A DNA stretch of 64,000 bases, taken from the NCBI GenBank assembly GCA_963792895.1, contig CAWBYA010000008.1:248001-312000 (forward strand). Direction: 5' to 3'. Position numbers and translations under genes: made by a program. This DNA comes from UBA6912 sp963792895 (GTDB lineage: Bacteria; Actinomycetota; Acidimicrobiia; Spongiisociales; UBA5794). Shown here one piece after another: positions 8,638-17,822 of this stretch. Under the pieces are notes generated by a model. It worked only from the letters and a program-made list of their open reading frames with translations. It searched no databases and was not told the DNA's origin. The stretch's first letter is position 1; the number at the start of each line of letters is the position of its first letter.

Positions 8638-8922
8638 TCAGCGGTGTCGGCTGAGCGAGAGGCAGAACGAGCCGCCGACGACAGCACCGGCCGAGCCCAT
8701 GACGATCGCAACGGTGAAGAGGGCAATGAAGCCGTCCTGGGCCAGTTGCGGCCAGGAGTGGTAACCGAAATGGCGGGCCAGCGGTAGGCCCGCATTCATG
8801 GTCACGATGAACACCAACAGTCCACTGAGCGCGACGTGCAGCCAGAAGGTAGCACTACGACCCACAACTCGACCTTCCCATGCCAACCGACCTCCCAATG
8901 CCGGTCTCCCCAGATGCATCAT
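8638..8922 (-). CDS. Small membrane protein of unknown function
   Basis: About 94 aa with two hydrophobic segments (WLHVALSGLLVFIVTM and FIALFTVAIVMGSAGAVVGG), likely a two-helix membrane protein. I do not recognise a family. The frame is open up to 9000 (TTG), just after the cdd stop, but the upstream part is rich in Arg, His and Gly and not protein-like, so the ATG pair at 8922/8919 is preferred; there is no clear ribosome site. It would be the last gene of the ftsY-cdd operon. Confidence 0.5.
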   Translation of the reverse strand: MMHLGRPALGGRLAWEGRVVGRSATFWLHVALSGLLVFIVTMNAGLPLARHFGYHSWPQLAQDGFIALFTVAIVMGSAGAVVGGSFCLSLSRHR

Positions 8923-9003
8923 CGCAGATCGCGCCCGGCCTTCGCCACTGGTATCGGCGTGCAGATGGAGTGCCCCGGTCCTACGCGATCCCACGACCAA
9001 TCG

Positions 9004-9426
9004 TCAGGCTGAACCCAAGCTCTCCGGGCCGAAGCTGTGGGGCAAGAGGTCGGCGAGCGGATGTACCCGCACCCTCCCCCCAGTGCCCTGCACCACTACG
9101 TGCTCGACGCCGAACTCGCGCATGAGCTGACGGCAGTTGCCACACGGATAGCATTCGTCCACATCCAGGCAACCGACGGCGATGGCGGTGAGGTCGCGAA
9201 CCCCTGCGGCGGCAGCAGTCGAGATCGCATTCGCCTCGGCACAGATCGTGGCGCCGTAGGCGGCATTCTCGACGTTGACGCCCTCGAAGACACGGCCGTC
9301 CGATGTCACTGCCACCGCCCCGACGCGGAACTTCGAATAGGGGGCGTAGGCATGCTTGGCAACGCGACGAGCATGATCGACCAGGGCTCCGGCCTCGCTC
9401 GCAGTGGGGCCATGAGGCTCGCTCAT
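9004..9426 (-). CDS. cdd: Cytidine deaminase, tetrameric zinc type
   Basis: 140-aa enzyme that deaminates cytidine and deoxycytidine to uridine and deoxyuridine for pyrimidine salvage. The substrate motif FRVGAV, the NVENAAYGATICAEANAI motif (zinc Cys plus catalytic Glu) and the PCGNCRQ zinc motif are all intact. The length matches the small tetrameric class. Its ATG overlaps the TGA of ftsY (ATGA). It works upstream of the pyrimidine-nucleoside phosphorylase at 5434-6750. Confidence 0.95.
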   Translation of the reverse strand: MSEPHGPTASEAGALVDHARRVAKHAYAPYSKFRVGAVAVTSDGRVFEGVNVENAAYGATICAEANAISTAAAAGVRDLTAIAVGCLDVDECYPCGNCRQLMREFGVEHVVVQGTGGRVRVHPLADLLPHSFGPESLGSA

Positions 9427-10430
9427 GGCCCCAGCAATGCGTCGACGAACGCATCTGGTTCAAATGGCACGAGGTCGTGCATCCCTTCGCCAACGCCGAT
9501 GAACTTGACCGGTATGTCGAGCTCCTCCTCGACCGCCACCGTCATGCCGCCACGCGAGGTTCCGTCGAGCTTGGTGACGACGATGCCGGTGACGCCAACG
9601 GCCTTGGTGAACGTTCGGGCCTGCTCGATGGCGTTTTGCCCTGTGGTCCCGTCGATGACGAGCAGCACTTCGTCGATGTCGCCGGCTTCACGCCGCAACA
9701 CCCGACCGACCTTGGCCAGCTCGTCCATGAGGTTGGCCTTCGAGTGGAGCCGTCCGGCAGTGTCGACGATCACGACATCACAGTTGCGGGCCTTGGCGGC
9801 GTGGAGAGCGTCGTAGGCGACGGACGCCGGGTCGGCCCCCTCCTGGCCGCCGACGACGTCGACGCCAACGCGTGAGCCCCACGACTTGAGCTGGTCGCCT
9901 GCGGCGGCTCGGAAAGTGTCGGCTGCCCCGAGCAACACCGACGATCCTTGAGCTTGGAGGAGCGCAGCGAGCTTGGCAATCGAGGTCGTCTTGCCGGTGC
10001 CGTTGACGCCCACCACCAGGATCACGGACGGGGTGTGATTGTGCACGAGCTCTCGGTTTCGTCCCGACAGCGCACTGACGAGTCTGCGCTCCAACTCGAG
10101 GCGTGCCGCCTCGCCGTCTTCCGGCGATGCATCGCGGACTTCCGCAACGACGCGGCCGGCGGTCGCCACGCCGATGTCCGCCGCTACCAGGGTGTCCTCG
10201 AGATCGGCCCAGAATTCGGAATCGAGCTGCGACCGGCCAAGCACCGCAGCGAGGCGGCCGCCAACAGCCCGGCGTGTCTTGTCGAGCCTGGCGCGCAAAC
10301 CGAGCGGCACCACGACTGCCGGCGGTGGAGCGGCAGCACCGCCGGCGCCGCGCCGCCGCTGCACGAACACGAGACCGACGATGGCCACCAGCAGGATGCC
10401 GACGACGATCGCAATGATGATGGGGTCCAA
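9423..10430 (-). CDS. ftsY: Signal recognition particle receptor FtsY
   Basis: 335-aa SRP receptor GTPase that docks ribosome-SRP complexes at the membrane. An N-terminal transmembrane helix (IIIAIVVGILLVAIVGLVFV) replaces the acidic A domain, as in many actinobacteria. The NG domain follows with P-loop GVNGTGKTTSIAKLA, DTFRAAAGDQL, DTAGR, TKLDGTSRGG and the C-terminal FIGVGEGMHDL. The start is a TTG at 10430 with a GGAGG site six bases upstream. It lies downstream of smc, a common actinobacterial arrangement. Confidence 0.95.
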   Translation of the reverse strand: MDPIIIAIVVGILLVAIVGLVFVQRRRGAGGAAAPPPAVVVPLGLRARLDKTRRAVGGRLAAVLGRSQLDSEFWADLEDTLVAADIGVATAGRVVAEVRDASPEDGEAARLELERRLVSALSGRNRELVHNHTPSVILVVGVNGTGKTTSIAKLAALLQAQGSSVLLGAADTFRAAAGDQLKSWGSRVGVDVVGGQEGADPASVAYDALHAAKARNCDVVIVDTAGRLHSKANLMDELAKVGRVLRREAGDIDEVLLVIDGTTGQNAIEQARTFTKAVGVTGIVVTKLDGTSRGGMTVAVEEELDIPVKFIGVGEGMHDLVPFEPDAFVDALLGP

Positions 10431-10481
10431 CCACTACCTCCGTGGATGCCGGGCGCATGGTACCGGCCGTCGCTACCCGCC

Positions 10482-13400
10482 TCAGACCCGGGTACGTTCC
10501 AACCGCTTGGAGATCACCTTCGACGACTCTGCCGGCTCCATGGTCACCCCGTAGATGACATCGGCAGCTTCCATCGTCTGCTGCTGATGCGTGATGATGA
10601 CGAGCTGGGCGCTCTGGCGCAACGTGTCGACCAACCGCAGGAAACGCCGCAAGTTGGCGTCGTCGAGGGCCGCCTCGACCTCGTCGAGAACATAGAACGG
10701 GCTTGGACGCGCTCGAAAGACGGCGAAGAGGAACGCAAGCGCCGCCAGCGACCGCTCCCCGCCGGAGAGGAGCGAGAGCCTGCCGACCTTCTTGCCCAGC
10801 GGCTGGGCTTCGATCTCGACGCCGGTTTCGAGCGGGTGCTCGGGGTCGGTGAGTCGCAACCGGCCGCGGCCGCCTGGGAAGACGAGCCCGAAGTTCTCCT
10901 GGTAGAGACCCGAGATCTCGTCGAACGCACCCATGAACAGCGTGGCCATCTCCTCGTCGAGCGCAGTGATGACCTTCTTCAACTCCCGGCGTGATTCCTC
11001 GAGGTCTGCGAGCTGACCGTCGAGCATCTCGACGTGCTCGGCGAGCTCGCGGTACTCGGCTGCGGCGAGCGGGTTGATCGGCCCCATCCTGCGCAGCTCG
11101 GCTTCGCGCGTGGCGAGACGCTCTCCAGGGTCGACACCCTCGTCCAACTCGGGCCGTGGAGCTGCCAGCGCCTGCTCTTCGCCTGCGTCGGCGTCGCGCC
11201 GCAACGCTTCGGCGACCGCCTCGTCACGCACCCGGAGCTCGGCGAGCTCGATGGCGAGCGTCGAGCTGCGGTCCTTACCGGTCGCGATCGCCCGCTCCAG
11301 TTCCCGTTCGCGCCGGTGAGCCTCATCGAGGGCGGCATCCGCCGTTCCGGCTTGTTGCCGCAATGATCGCTGTCGCTCCCGCAGCGTGGCGATGTGGGTG
11401 CGGATGATCCCGTCGGCGGCTCGGGCTCGTGCCTCGACGTGTGCAAGACGCTCGATGTCGGCGGGATCGGCGGGCGCTGCGTCGAGATCGCGCAACTCAC
11501 TTCCGGCCTCTTCGAGCCGTCTGGCCAGCATGCGCCTTCGCTCGGTGGCGCCCGCCACCGCCGCAGCAGCCTCTTCTCTCAGCTGGCGAGCTTGATCACG
11601 CCGCCTGGCAACCTCGTCGCGAGATCTGCTGAGCGCCTCCCACGCCTCCTGACGTTCCCGCTCCTCGCCTTCGAACTCTGCGAGGCGGCGGCGCAGCTCT
11701 TCGAGGCGCTCGTCTCGTGCGTGGCCCGCCTCGGTGAGTGCCCGCGACCGCTCGTCGAGCCGCACGACCTCCGCCTCGCCCTCCGACCGGGCCCGGCCGT
11801 TGAGGGCGAGCGCTTCGGTGTGCCCGGCGAGCTTCGCCTCGCACCGCTCCAATTCGTCGAGCTCTGCGCGCTCGGCCGCGCGTGTCGCGTCGAACTCACG
11901 CCGGGCCGTGAGCAGCCGGCTGGCGGTGCGGGCAGCCTCAGTCTCGGCAATCTCTCTCGCAACTCGTGCCGCTTCGAGCGCCGCATGCCCTGCGCCGTCG
12001 ACGTTGGCGAGCCTCATGCCGTGGATGGACACCAGATCGCCCTCGGGGGTGACGGCTCTGACGTGGGGATGGCGAGACACCAGGCGCCATGCAGCAGACC
12101 AACCCTCGACGAGAACGACGTCGCCGAGCAAACGCGCTGCGATTGCACGATCTGCGTTGGGGCCGAGTCGGTCGATCAGGGCATCGGCTCCCCAGCCGGA
12201 CGCCATCTCGCGAGCAGGCGCATCGACGGGGCTGCTGTGCCCGACCACAAACGTGACGCCGCCGAACCCCTCGGACTTGAGCGAGGTTGCCGCATCGTTG
12301 AGCGCCGTGATGCCGTGGGTGACGAGTGCGTCTGCCCATTGTCCCAGGGAGGCGTCGACGGCGGCAGCGAGGTCTTCGGGAACGTCGAGAACTGCAACCA
12401 GCGGACCACGCACCCCCTCGGCGGCGGCGGCCCGTTGACGGGCCTCGGGGTCGCCGAGCCCATCGAGCGCTCCCTCGACAGCCTCGACCCGTGCGGTCGC
12501 GTGGGCCAGCGCGAGATTGCTTTCCCGATCGGCGTGCTCACACTCCTCCAACGCCGCTTGCGCTGCCTCACGAATGGTCGCGGCGTTCTCGTACCGCTCT
12601 TGGGCGGCGACAGCTGCGACGTCTGTCGTGCGGATCTCGGCGATGAGTGTCTGGGCCTCGGCTTTCTCCTCCGCGAGGCGAGCGGCAACGACCTCACGTC
12701 GGCGCTCCAGACCAAGGAGCTCGCGACGATCCCGGTCAGCGGCAGCTTCCAGCGCACGGAGGTCGCCGCGTACGTTGGCAACAACGCCCTCGGCGGGGAG
12801 TTGGATTTGATCGGCGAGTGAGCGCTCGTCGTCTTCGAGCCCACGGAGCGTGATCTCTCGGCGCTCTGCCAGCGCCTTCGTCTCGGCGAGGTGTCGATCC
12901 AGCGCTTCGAGCTCACCGCGGAGGTAGGTCCGCTCTCCTTCGAGGTCGCGCCTGCGCTCCCCGGCACCCTCGAGGCGGCTCTGCATCGCGAGACGGCGCT
13001 CTCTGGCCACCATGCCGATGCGGTGGAACCGTTCGACCACTGTCTCGAGCCGCGCCGCGGATGCGGTGTCTCGTTCGAGGGCGCGGCCCACCTCGCCTGC
13101 TGCGGCGCGGAGGTCTCCGAGGCGGTCGCGGAGCTCGGTCAGCTCTGTGGTAGCCGCAACGACGGAGGCGTCGATCGACGCCTTCTCGGTCGACGCTGCC
13201 GACAGCCTGCCCCTGAGGCTGCGGAGCTCCTCCCCTCCTATCCAGAGGCGAAGGGCCAGGATGTCTGCTTTGACGGAATCGTGACGTTCTGCATCATTCG
13301 CCTGCCGCTTGAGCGGACGGAGACGGCGCCGCTCCTGATCGAGGATGTCGCTCAGTCGCGCCACGTCGACGGCTGTCTGCTCGAGACGGCGCAGCGACCG

Positions 13401-13925
13401 ATCGCGGCGGCTGCGGTGCTTGGTGATGCCCGCCGCTTCTTCGATGATCGCACGGTGCTCGTCCGGCCGCGCGTTGAGGATGTTGCCGATCTGGCCCTGG
13501 CCGACGAGCACGTGCTGGTGGCGGCCGACGCCCCCGTCGGACAGCAACTCATGGAAATCGAGCAGCCGGCACGGGGCGCCATTGATCTCGTACTCCGACG
13601 TGCCGTCGCGGTAGAGCCGTCGTGTCATCGAGATGTCGTCGAGGTCGAAGGCGAGAAACCGGTCCGAGTTGTCGAACGTGACCGTGACCTCGGCACGTCC
13701 CAGGGCGGGTCGGGTCGCCGTGCCGGCGAAGATCACGTCTTCCATCTTGGCGGTGCGCAACGTGCGGGTCGCCTGTGTGCCCATCACCCACGCAAGGGCG
13801 TCGAGCAGATTGGACTTGCCCGTCCCATTGGGCCCGACGACGACGTTCACACCCTCCTCGAATTCGAGGCGCGTGCGATTGGCGAACGACTTGAACCCAG
13901 CCAGCGACAACGTCTTCAGCAACAC
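10482..13925 (-). CDS. smc: Chromosome segregation ATPase SMC
   Basis: 1147-aa SMC protein that compacts and segregates chromosomes as a dimer with ScpAB. The N-terminal head has FKSF near residue 11 and Walker A GPNGTGKSN (31-39). Long Arg/Glu/Ala-rich coiled coils flank a hinge beginning near GVRGPLVAVLDVPEDL. The C-terminal head has the signature LSGGERSLAALAFLF and Walker B FYVLDEVEAALDD. The start is taken as the GTG at 13925 (VLLKTLSLAGFKSF); TAAGCT about 10 bases upstream suggests a very short leader. The upstream open frame belongs to the repeat region. Confidence 0.95.
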   Translation of the reverse strand: MLLKTLSLAGFKSFANRTRLEFEEGVNVVVGPNGTGKSNLLDALAWVMGTQATRTLRTAKMEDVIFAGTATRPALGRAEVTVTFDNSDRFLAFDLDDISMTRRLYRDGTSEYEINGAPCRLLDFHELLSDGGVGRHQHVLVGQGQIGNILNARPDEHRAIIEEAAGITKHRSRRDRSLRRLEQTAVDVARLSDILDQERRRLRPLKRQANDAERHDSVKADILALRLWIGGEELRSLRGRLSAASTEKASIDASVVAATTELTELRDRLGDLRAAAGEVGRALERDTASAARLETVVERFHRIGMVARERRLAMQSRLEGAGERRRDLEGERTYLRGELEALDRHLAETKALAERREITLRGLEDDERSLADQIQLPAEGVVANVRGDLRALEAAADRDRRELLGLERRREVVAARLAEEKAEAQTLIAEIRTTDVAAVAAQERYENAATIREAAQAALEECEHADRESNLALAHATARVEAVEGALDGLGDPEARQRAAAAEGVRGPLVAVLDVPEDLAAAVDASLGQWADALVTHGITALNDAATSLKSEGFGGVTFVVGHSSPVDAPAREMASGWGADALIDRLGPNADRAIAARLLGDVVLVEGWSAAWRLVSRHPHVRAVTPEGDLVSIHGMRLANVDGAGHAALEAARVAREIAETEAARTASRLLTARREFDATRAAERAELDELERCEAKLAGHTEALALNGRARSEGEAEVVRLDERSRALTEAGHARDERLEELRRRLAEFEGEERERQEAWEALSRSRDEVARRRDQARQLREEAAAAVAGATERRRMLARRLEEAGSELRDLDAAPADPADIERLAHVEARARAADGIIRTHIATLRERQRSLRQQAGTADAALDEAHRRERELERAIATGKDRSSTLAIELAELRVRDEAVAEALRRDADAGEEQALAAPRPELDEGVDPGERLATREAELRRMGPINPLAAAEYRELAEHVEMLDGQLADLEESRRELKKVITALDEEMATLFMGAFDEISGLYQENFGLVFPGGRGRLRLTDPEHPLETGVEIEAQPLGKKVGRLSLLSGGERSLAALAFLFAVFRARPSPFYVLDEVEAALDDANLRRFLRLVDTLRQSAQLVIITHQQQTMEAADVIYGVTMEPAESSKVISKRLERTRV

Positions 13926-14058
13926 GGTGGGCAGGAGCTTAACCCGACCGGAATGACATCCATGGGATTCGAAGGACCCGCCCAGCCGAATCGAGGGGCC
14001 GCCTGGATCTTCCCCCACCGGCGAGATCGCAAAGCCCGGCCATACGAACGGGCCGTCT

Positions 14059-14313
14059 CGATCATTCCCCCACCGGGGGGATCGCAGAGCGAAGCGATGC
14101 GAGAGGGGGCAAGGCAGGCAACGCAAGCCGTCGCACCGCCACCGCGCCGCTACGACGCCCCCTCATGTAAGGGACGAGCCCGCAACGGGCTCCCCAACTC
14201 CCCCGAGGGGGAGCCATCCAGAATCGCCGCCTCGATCATCCCCCCTCCGGGGGGATCGCAGAGCGAAGCGATGCGAGGGGGGCGAGGCAGGCAACGCGAG
14301 CCGTCGCACCGCC
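14059..14313. repeat. Two direct copies of an ~82-bp intergenic repeat (174-bp period)
   Basis: Copies at 14059-14140 and 14233-14313 share the core ATCGCAGAGCGAAGCGATGC and the tail GCCGTCGCACCGCC. Between them lie strong hairpins, GAGCCCG-CAA-CGGGCTC and CTCCCCCGAGGGGGAG. A related shorter copy is at about 53950-54000 and an inverted core (CTCCGCTCTGCGATCC) near 23520. The whole stretch 13926-14409 holds no gene. All its frames give Arg/Pro/Ser-rich nonsense. Confidence 0.75.
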
Positions 14314-14409
14314 CGCGTGGGGACGGGGTGCGCCCCACGATTGGGGCTTTGCCGGACTGTTGCCGGAGCGGCCAACACAGTAGGGTTGGGGCGCTGGGAG
14401 GAGGCACTC

Positions 14410-16290
14410 GTGGCTCGGAACGCTGGTCGCCACACGTCTCTCGTGTGCAGCGCCCTGGCCCTCGTGCTCGCCGCTGTCGGGTGCTCCGACAATGGGGCAG
14501 ACCCGGGCACGACCTCGACGCTTCCCCCCGCCACGACGGGGGCGCCACCGCCGACCACCAGCACCGCGCCCTCGCCCACCACCGAAGCCAGGACCACCAC
14601 CACCCTCTCGATACCGGCCGAGCCCGTGCGCGGCGGCACGGTCACGGTCGGCGTCGATGCCGACCTCGTTTTCGGCTTCGGTGGCGCAGAAGACGATCGG
14701 TTCTTGCCGCCGTCGATGAACCCACTGCGCGACGGCACCACCGCTCGAGACATCGCCCGTCTCGTCGTTCCCGGGGCATTTCGCCTCGACGGCGCCACGG
14801 GGGAGCTCGTGCCGTGGCTCGTCACCGAGATCCCGCGGATTTCCAACGGCGGCGTCGTCGTCGCCGAAGACGGCACGGCGACCGTCACGTACCGAGTGCG
14901 CGACGACGCGACGTGGGCCGACGGCACGGCGATCACGGCCGCCGACCTCGTCTTCACCCACGGCCTCATCGTCGACTCGGATCCCGCGTTTCCCGTCGCT
15001 AGCGAATTGCTGCGGGTCCACGAGGTCGTGGCGCCGGACTCCGTCACAGCCGACGGCAAGGTTCTATCCCTGCGCCTCACCGAGCCCAATCCCGCCTACG
15101 AGCGATTGTTCGAGTGGGTGGTACCTGCGCATGCGGTCGACCCGGCGACCTTTGGGGATGACTGGAACGACCGCATGTGGCTGTCGGGGGGTCCGTTCCA
15201 GTTCGTCTCGTACGATCCGCCCACCGACCCGGAGCAGGAGCCGGGCCGTATCCGCCTGGAACGGAACCCGGCGTACTGGGAAACCGATTCGGCGACGGGT
15301 GCCTCCCTTCCCTACCTCGACGCCATCGATGTCCTGGCGTTCACACCCGGGGCCATGGCCGGCACCACGATCGCAACCTGGTTCTCGACCCGGTCGACCG
15401 ATGCGTTGCTCGGCTTCCTCGTCCCCGAATTCCGCCGCACCTACCTCGGCGATCCAGACGAGGCGGGATTCGCCTTCGCAGACGGCTGGGGCACGCTGAT
15501 CGAAGTCATGGCGTTCGAGCTGCGCGACGACCGCTTCACGGTGAACCCCGGCTCACTCAACGAATACCTCGACTACCGACGCACGGTGCTGGCAACAATC
15601 AATCGAGCCGATGTCGGCGAAACGAGCCGGACCCTGCCCGTATCGAGCCTGCTCGGCACGGCCATCGACGCGCTCGACCACGACGCGTGGGCCCAATACG
15701 ACGAGCCTGGACTCGCTGTCGACCTGGCCGAGGATCTCGGGGCGGCCCTCGGCCGGGACCTGACTGCCGAGCCGCCACACGCCGTGTACGTGTCCAGCTC
15801 GGGCGACGAGACCATCGCCGTCGGCAACGCGGTCGTCGATCAGCTGAATGCCGCCGGGTTCGATGCCGAAGCGCAGTTCGACGGCGACTTCTTCGGCACG
15901 CAGTGGCCGAATGGCCTCACCGACCTCTATGCGTTTCGGATGTTTGCCGGCACGGGAGGGCTTTCGTCTCTCGCCGAGAACATGCGCCTGTTCGATGCTC
16001 TCAACGAGGACACCTTTGGCGTGAATTGGGCGAGCCTCGGCGCACCCGCCGTCCGCTACCACGAGCTCATGGAGCAGGCGGCGGCAGCACTCGATAGAGA
16101 TCGGCTCGCCGAGCTCCTCACCGAGGCGGAGACGCTCCTCGCCGACAACGCCGTCGTATACCCGCTCGCACGGCGGCAACACACCTACCAGCCCTACTGG
16201 CCGGACCGCATCCAGGGCATCGTCCCCAACCGTTACCAGGGGTGGGACACGTGGAACGCGGCGTGGTGGTGGAGCCCGCGCCGCAGATGA
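14410..16290 (+). CDS. ABC transporter substrate-binding lipoprotein, family 5 (peptide/nickel type)
   Basis: 626-aa extracytoplasmic solute-binding protein (SBP_bac_5). The GTG at 14410 follows a strong GGAGGAGG site and starts a lipoprotein signal (lipobox LAAVGC, Cys near residue 25), then a Thr/Pro-rich linker. The binding fold has RGGTVTVGVDAD, DDATWADGTAITAADLVFTH (the usual SBP_5 signature) and a C-terminal LLADNAVVYPLARRQ. No permease or ATPase is adjacent, so it is an orphan binding protein. The ligand, probably an oligopeptide, is a guess from family. Confidence 0.88.
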   Translation: MARNAGRHTSLVCSALALVLAAVGCSDNGADPGTTSTLPPATTGAPPPTTSTAPSPTTEARTTTTLSIPAEPVRGGTVTVGVDADLVFGFGGAEDDRFLPPSMNPLRDGTTARDIARLVVPGAFRLDGATGELVPWLVTEIPRISNGGVVVAEDGTATVTYRVRDDATWADGTAITAADLVFTHGLIVDSDPAFPVASELLRVHEVVAPDSVTADGKVLSLRLTEPNPAYERLFEWVVPAHAVDPATFGDDWNDRMWLSGGPFQFVSYDPPTDPEQEPGRIRLERNPAYWETDSATGASLPYLDAIDVLAFTPGAMAGTTIATWFSTRSTDALLGFLVPEFRRTYLGDPDEAGFAFADGWGTLIEVMAFELRDDRFTVNPGSLNEYLDYRRTVLATINRADVGETSRTLPVSSLLGTAIDALDHDAWAQYDEPGLAVDLAEDLGAALGRDLTAEPPHAVYVSSSGDETIAVGNAVVDQLNAAGFDAEAQFDGDFFGTQWPNGLTDLYAFRMFAGTGGLSSLAENMRLFDALNEDTFGVNWASLGAPAVRYHELMEQAAAALDRDRLAELLTEAETLLADNAVVYPLARRQHTYQPYWPDRIQGIVPNRYQGWDTWNAAWWWSPRRR

Positions 16291-16294
16291 CCTC

Positions 16295-17125
16295 TCAGGC
16301 TTGGCACTGCGGGCACCAGTGGGTGCTCCGCTGGCGCATGACGGCCCGCCGGATCGGCGTGGCGCAGCGAGGGCAGGGTGCGCCCTCCTTGCCGTAGACC
16401 CGCAGCCGTGACGCGAACTCGCCTGCCCTCCCGTCGGGGAGCAGATAGGCGAGGTCGTCGAGCGACGTGCCACCCCATCGCAGTCCCGCATCGAGCGTTG
16501 CACGAATCGCCCGGCGCAGTCGGCCCATCTCCTCCCGATTCAGCGAGCCGCCGGGACGATGCGGGGCGATTCCGGCGCGATACAGCGCCTCGTCTGCGTA
16601 GATGTTGCCGAGCCCGGCAACGATGTTCTGGTCGAGGAGCAGCGCCTTGATTGGTGCCGTCCGTTCGGCGAGGCGGGCCGACCATTCGGCGACCGTCGGC
16701 AGGTCGGTGTAGGCGTCTGGGCCGAGACGGCCGAGTGGAGATTCTGCGAGCTCATCGGGGGTGTAGGCGACGACGAACCCGAACGTGCGCGGATCGACGA
16801 GCCGCATCTCCACGCCGCCACCGACGCGCACGACGACGTTGGTGTGCGGGCTCTCAGCCTCGCCGTGCCGCGCCAGGCTGACCCTGCCGGACATACCGAG
16901 ATGGGTCACCCACACGAGATCTCCGCTCAGGTCGGCCATCAGGAACTTGCCGTGGCGGCGAAGGCTCCGAATGGTGCGTCCCGTGATCCGTCCGACGAAA
17001 TCCCCGGGGCTCTCCTGGCGGCGCACCATCCGGGCCCGGCGGACTTCAGCAGCCATGATCCTCCGGCCCGTGAGTGCAGGCTCGAGGAAACGCCTGGTGC
17101 TCTCGACCTCGGGAAGCTCAGGCAC
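16295..17125 (-). CDS. mutM: Formamidopyrimidine-DNA glycosylase
   Basis: 276-aa bifunctional glycosylase/AP lyase that removes 8-oxoguanine and FaPy. It starts GTG then PELPEVES, giving the catalytic Pro and Glu after Met removal. The HGKFL segment carries the conserved Lys, and NIYADEALYRAGI is the helix-two-turn-helix region. The C-terminal zinc finger CPRC...CPQC is intact. The start overlaps the rnc stop by 8 bases, so it is the last gene of the rpmF-plsX-rnc-mutM operon. Confidence 0.95.
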   Translation of the reverse strand: MPELPEVESTRRFLEPALTGRRIMAAEVRRARMVRRQESPGDFVGRITGRTIRSLRRHGKFLMADLSGDLVWVTHLGMSGRVSLARHGEAESPHTNVVVRVGGGVEMRLVDPRTFGFVVAYTPDELAESPLGRLGPDAYTDLPTVAEWSARLAERTAPIKALLLDQNIVAGLGNIYADEALYRAGIAPHRPGGSLNREEMGRLRRAIRATLDAGLRWGGTSLDDLAYLLPDGRAGEFASRLRVYGKEGAPCPRCATPIRRAVMRQRSTHWCPQCQA

Positions 17126-17822
17126 GCCGCTCGAACGCAGCGGCCGCTTGCTGCGCCGCCGCTTGCTCCGCCCGCTTCTTCGATGTGCCGTGGCCCTCCC
17201 CGAGCAGATCTCCGGCAGCGAAGACCCGTGCGGTGAACTGCTTCGCGTGCTCGGGGCCGTCCTCCTCGACCTCGTACCGTGGTCGCAAGCCGTTGCGGGC
17301 GAGGGTCTCCTGCAATCGCGTCTTGTAGTCCCTTTCGCCGGGCGCTTCGGCGCGGTCGGCGATCGTCTCCTTCCACAGCCCCAGGATCAGATTCTCGACC
17401 ACGGCAAACCCGGCTTCGCGAAAAATGGCGCCGACCAATGCCTCTATCACGTCGCTGAGCAGAGAGTCCTTGTCTCGGCCACCGGTGAGCTCTTCTCCAC
17501 GCCCAAGCAGCAGGGCCGGTCCGATCTCGATCGTCCGCGCAAGACGCGCCAGCGTTCGTTCGTTCACCACCGCCGCCCTGACCTTCGCCATCTCACCTTC
17601 GGCGAGATCGGGGTGCGTCTCGAACAGATAGCGGGTCACCGCAAGCTGCAGCACGGCGTCGCCCAGGAACTCGAGCCGCTCGTAGGAGTGATCGAGGTGC
17701 TGCTCACCCGCATACGAGCGGTGGGTCAGCGCCTCGACGAGCTGCCTGCGGTCCTTGAACACGTAGCCGAGTCGCTCTTCCATACGAGCGATGGCGGCGT
17801 CGTCGGGGCTCGCGTCAAACAC
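17118..17822 (-). CDS. rnc: Ribonuclease III
   Basis: 234-aa double-strand-specific RNase for rRNA and mRNA processing. The signature YERLEFLGDAVL (residues about 47-58) and the second acidic motif SDVIEALVGAIF mark the catalytic domain. A C-terminal dsRNA-binding domain begins at DYKTRLQE and contains GTSKKRAEQAAA. The GTG at 17822 overlaps the plsX stop by 8 bases and is preferred over the internal ATG at 17783, because it keeps the operon coupling. mutM follows with another overlap. Confidence 0.95.
   Translation of the reverse strand: MFDASPDDAAIARMEERLGYVFKDRRQLVEALTHRSYAGEQHLDHSYERLEFLGDAVLQLAVTRYLFETHPDLAEGEMAKVRAAVVNERTLARLARTIEIGPALLLGRGEELTGGRDKDSLLSDVIEALVGAIFREAGFAVVENLILGLWKETIADRAEAPGERDYKTRLQETLARNGLRPRYEVEEDGPEHAKQFTARVFAAGDLLGEGHGTSKKRAEQAAAQQAAAAFERRA

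Noticed and set aside
12891..15002. Very long open frame on the plus strand opposite smc
   Set aside because: It is the antisense shadow of the smc coiled coils, extended through the intergenic repeats into the lipoprotein gene. It has no domain signature, and smc is clearly the real gene.
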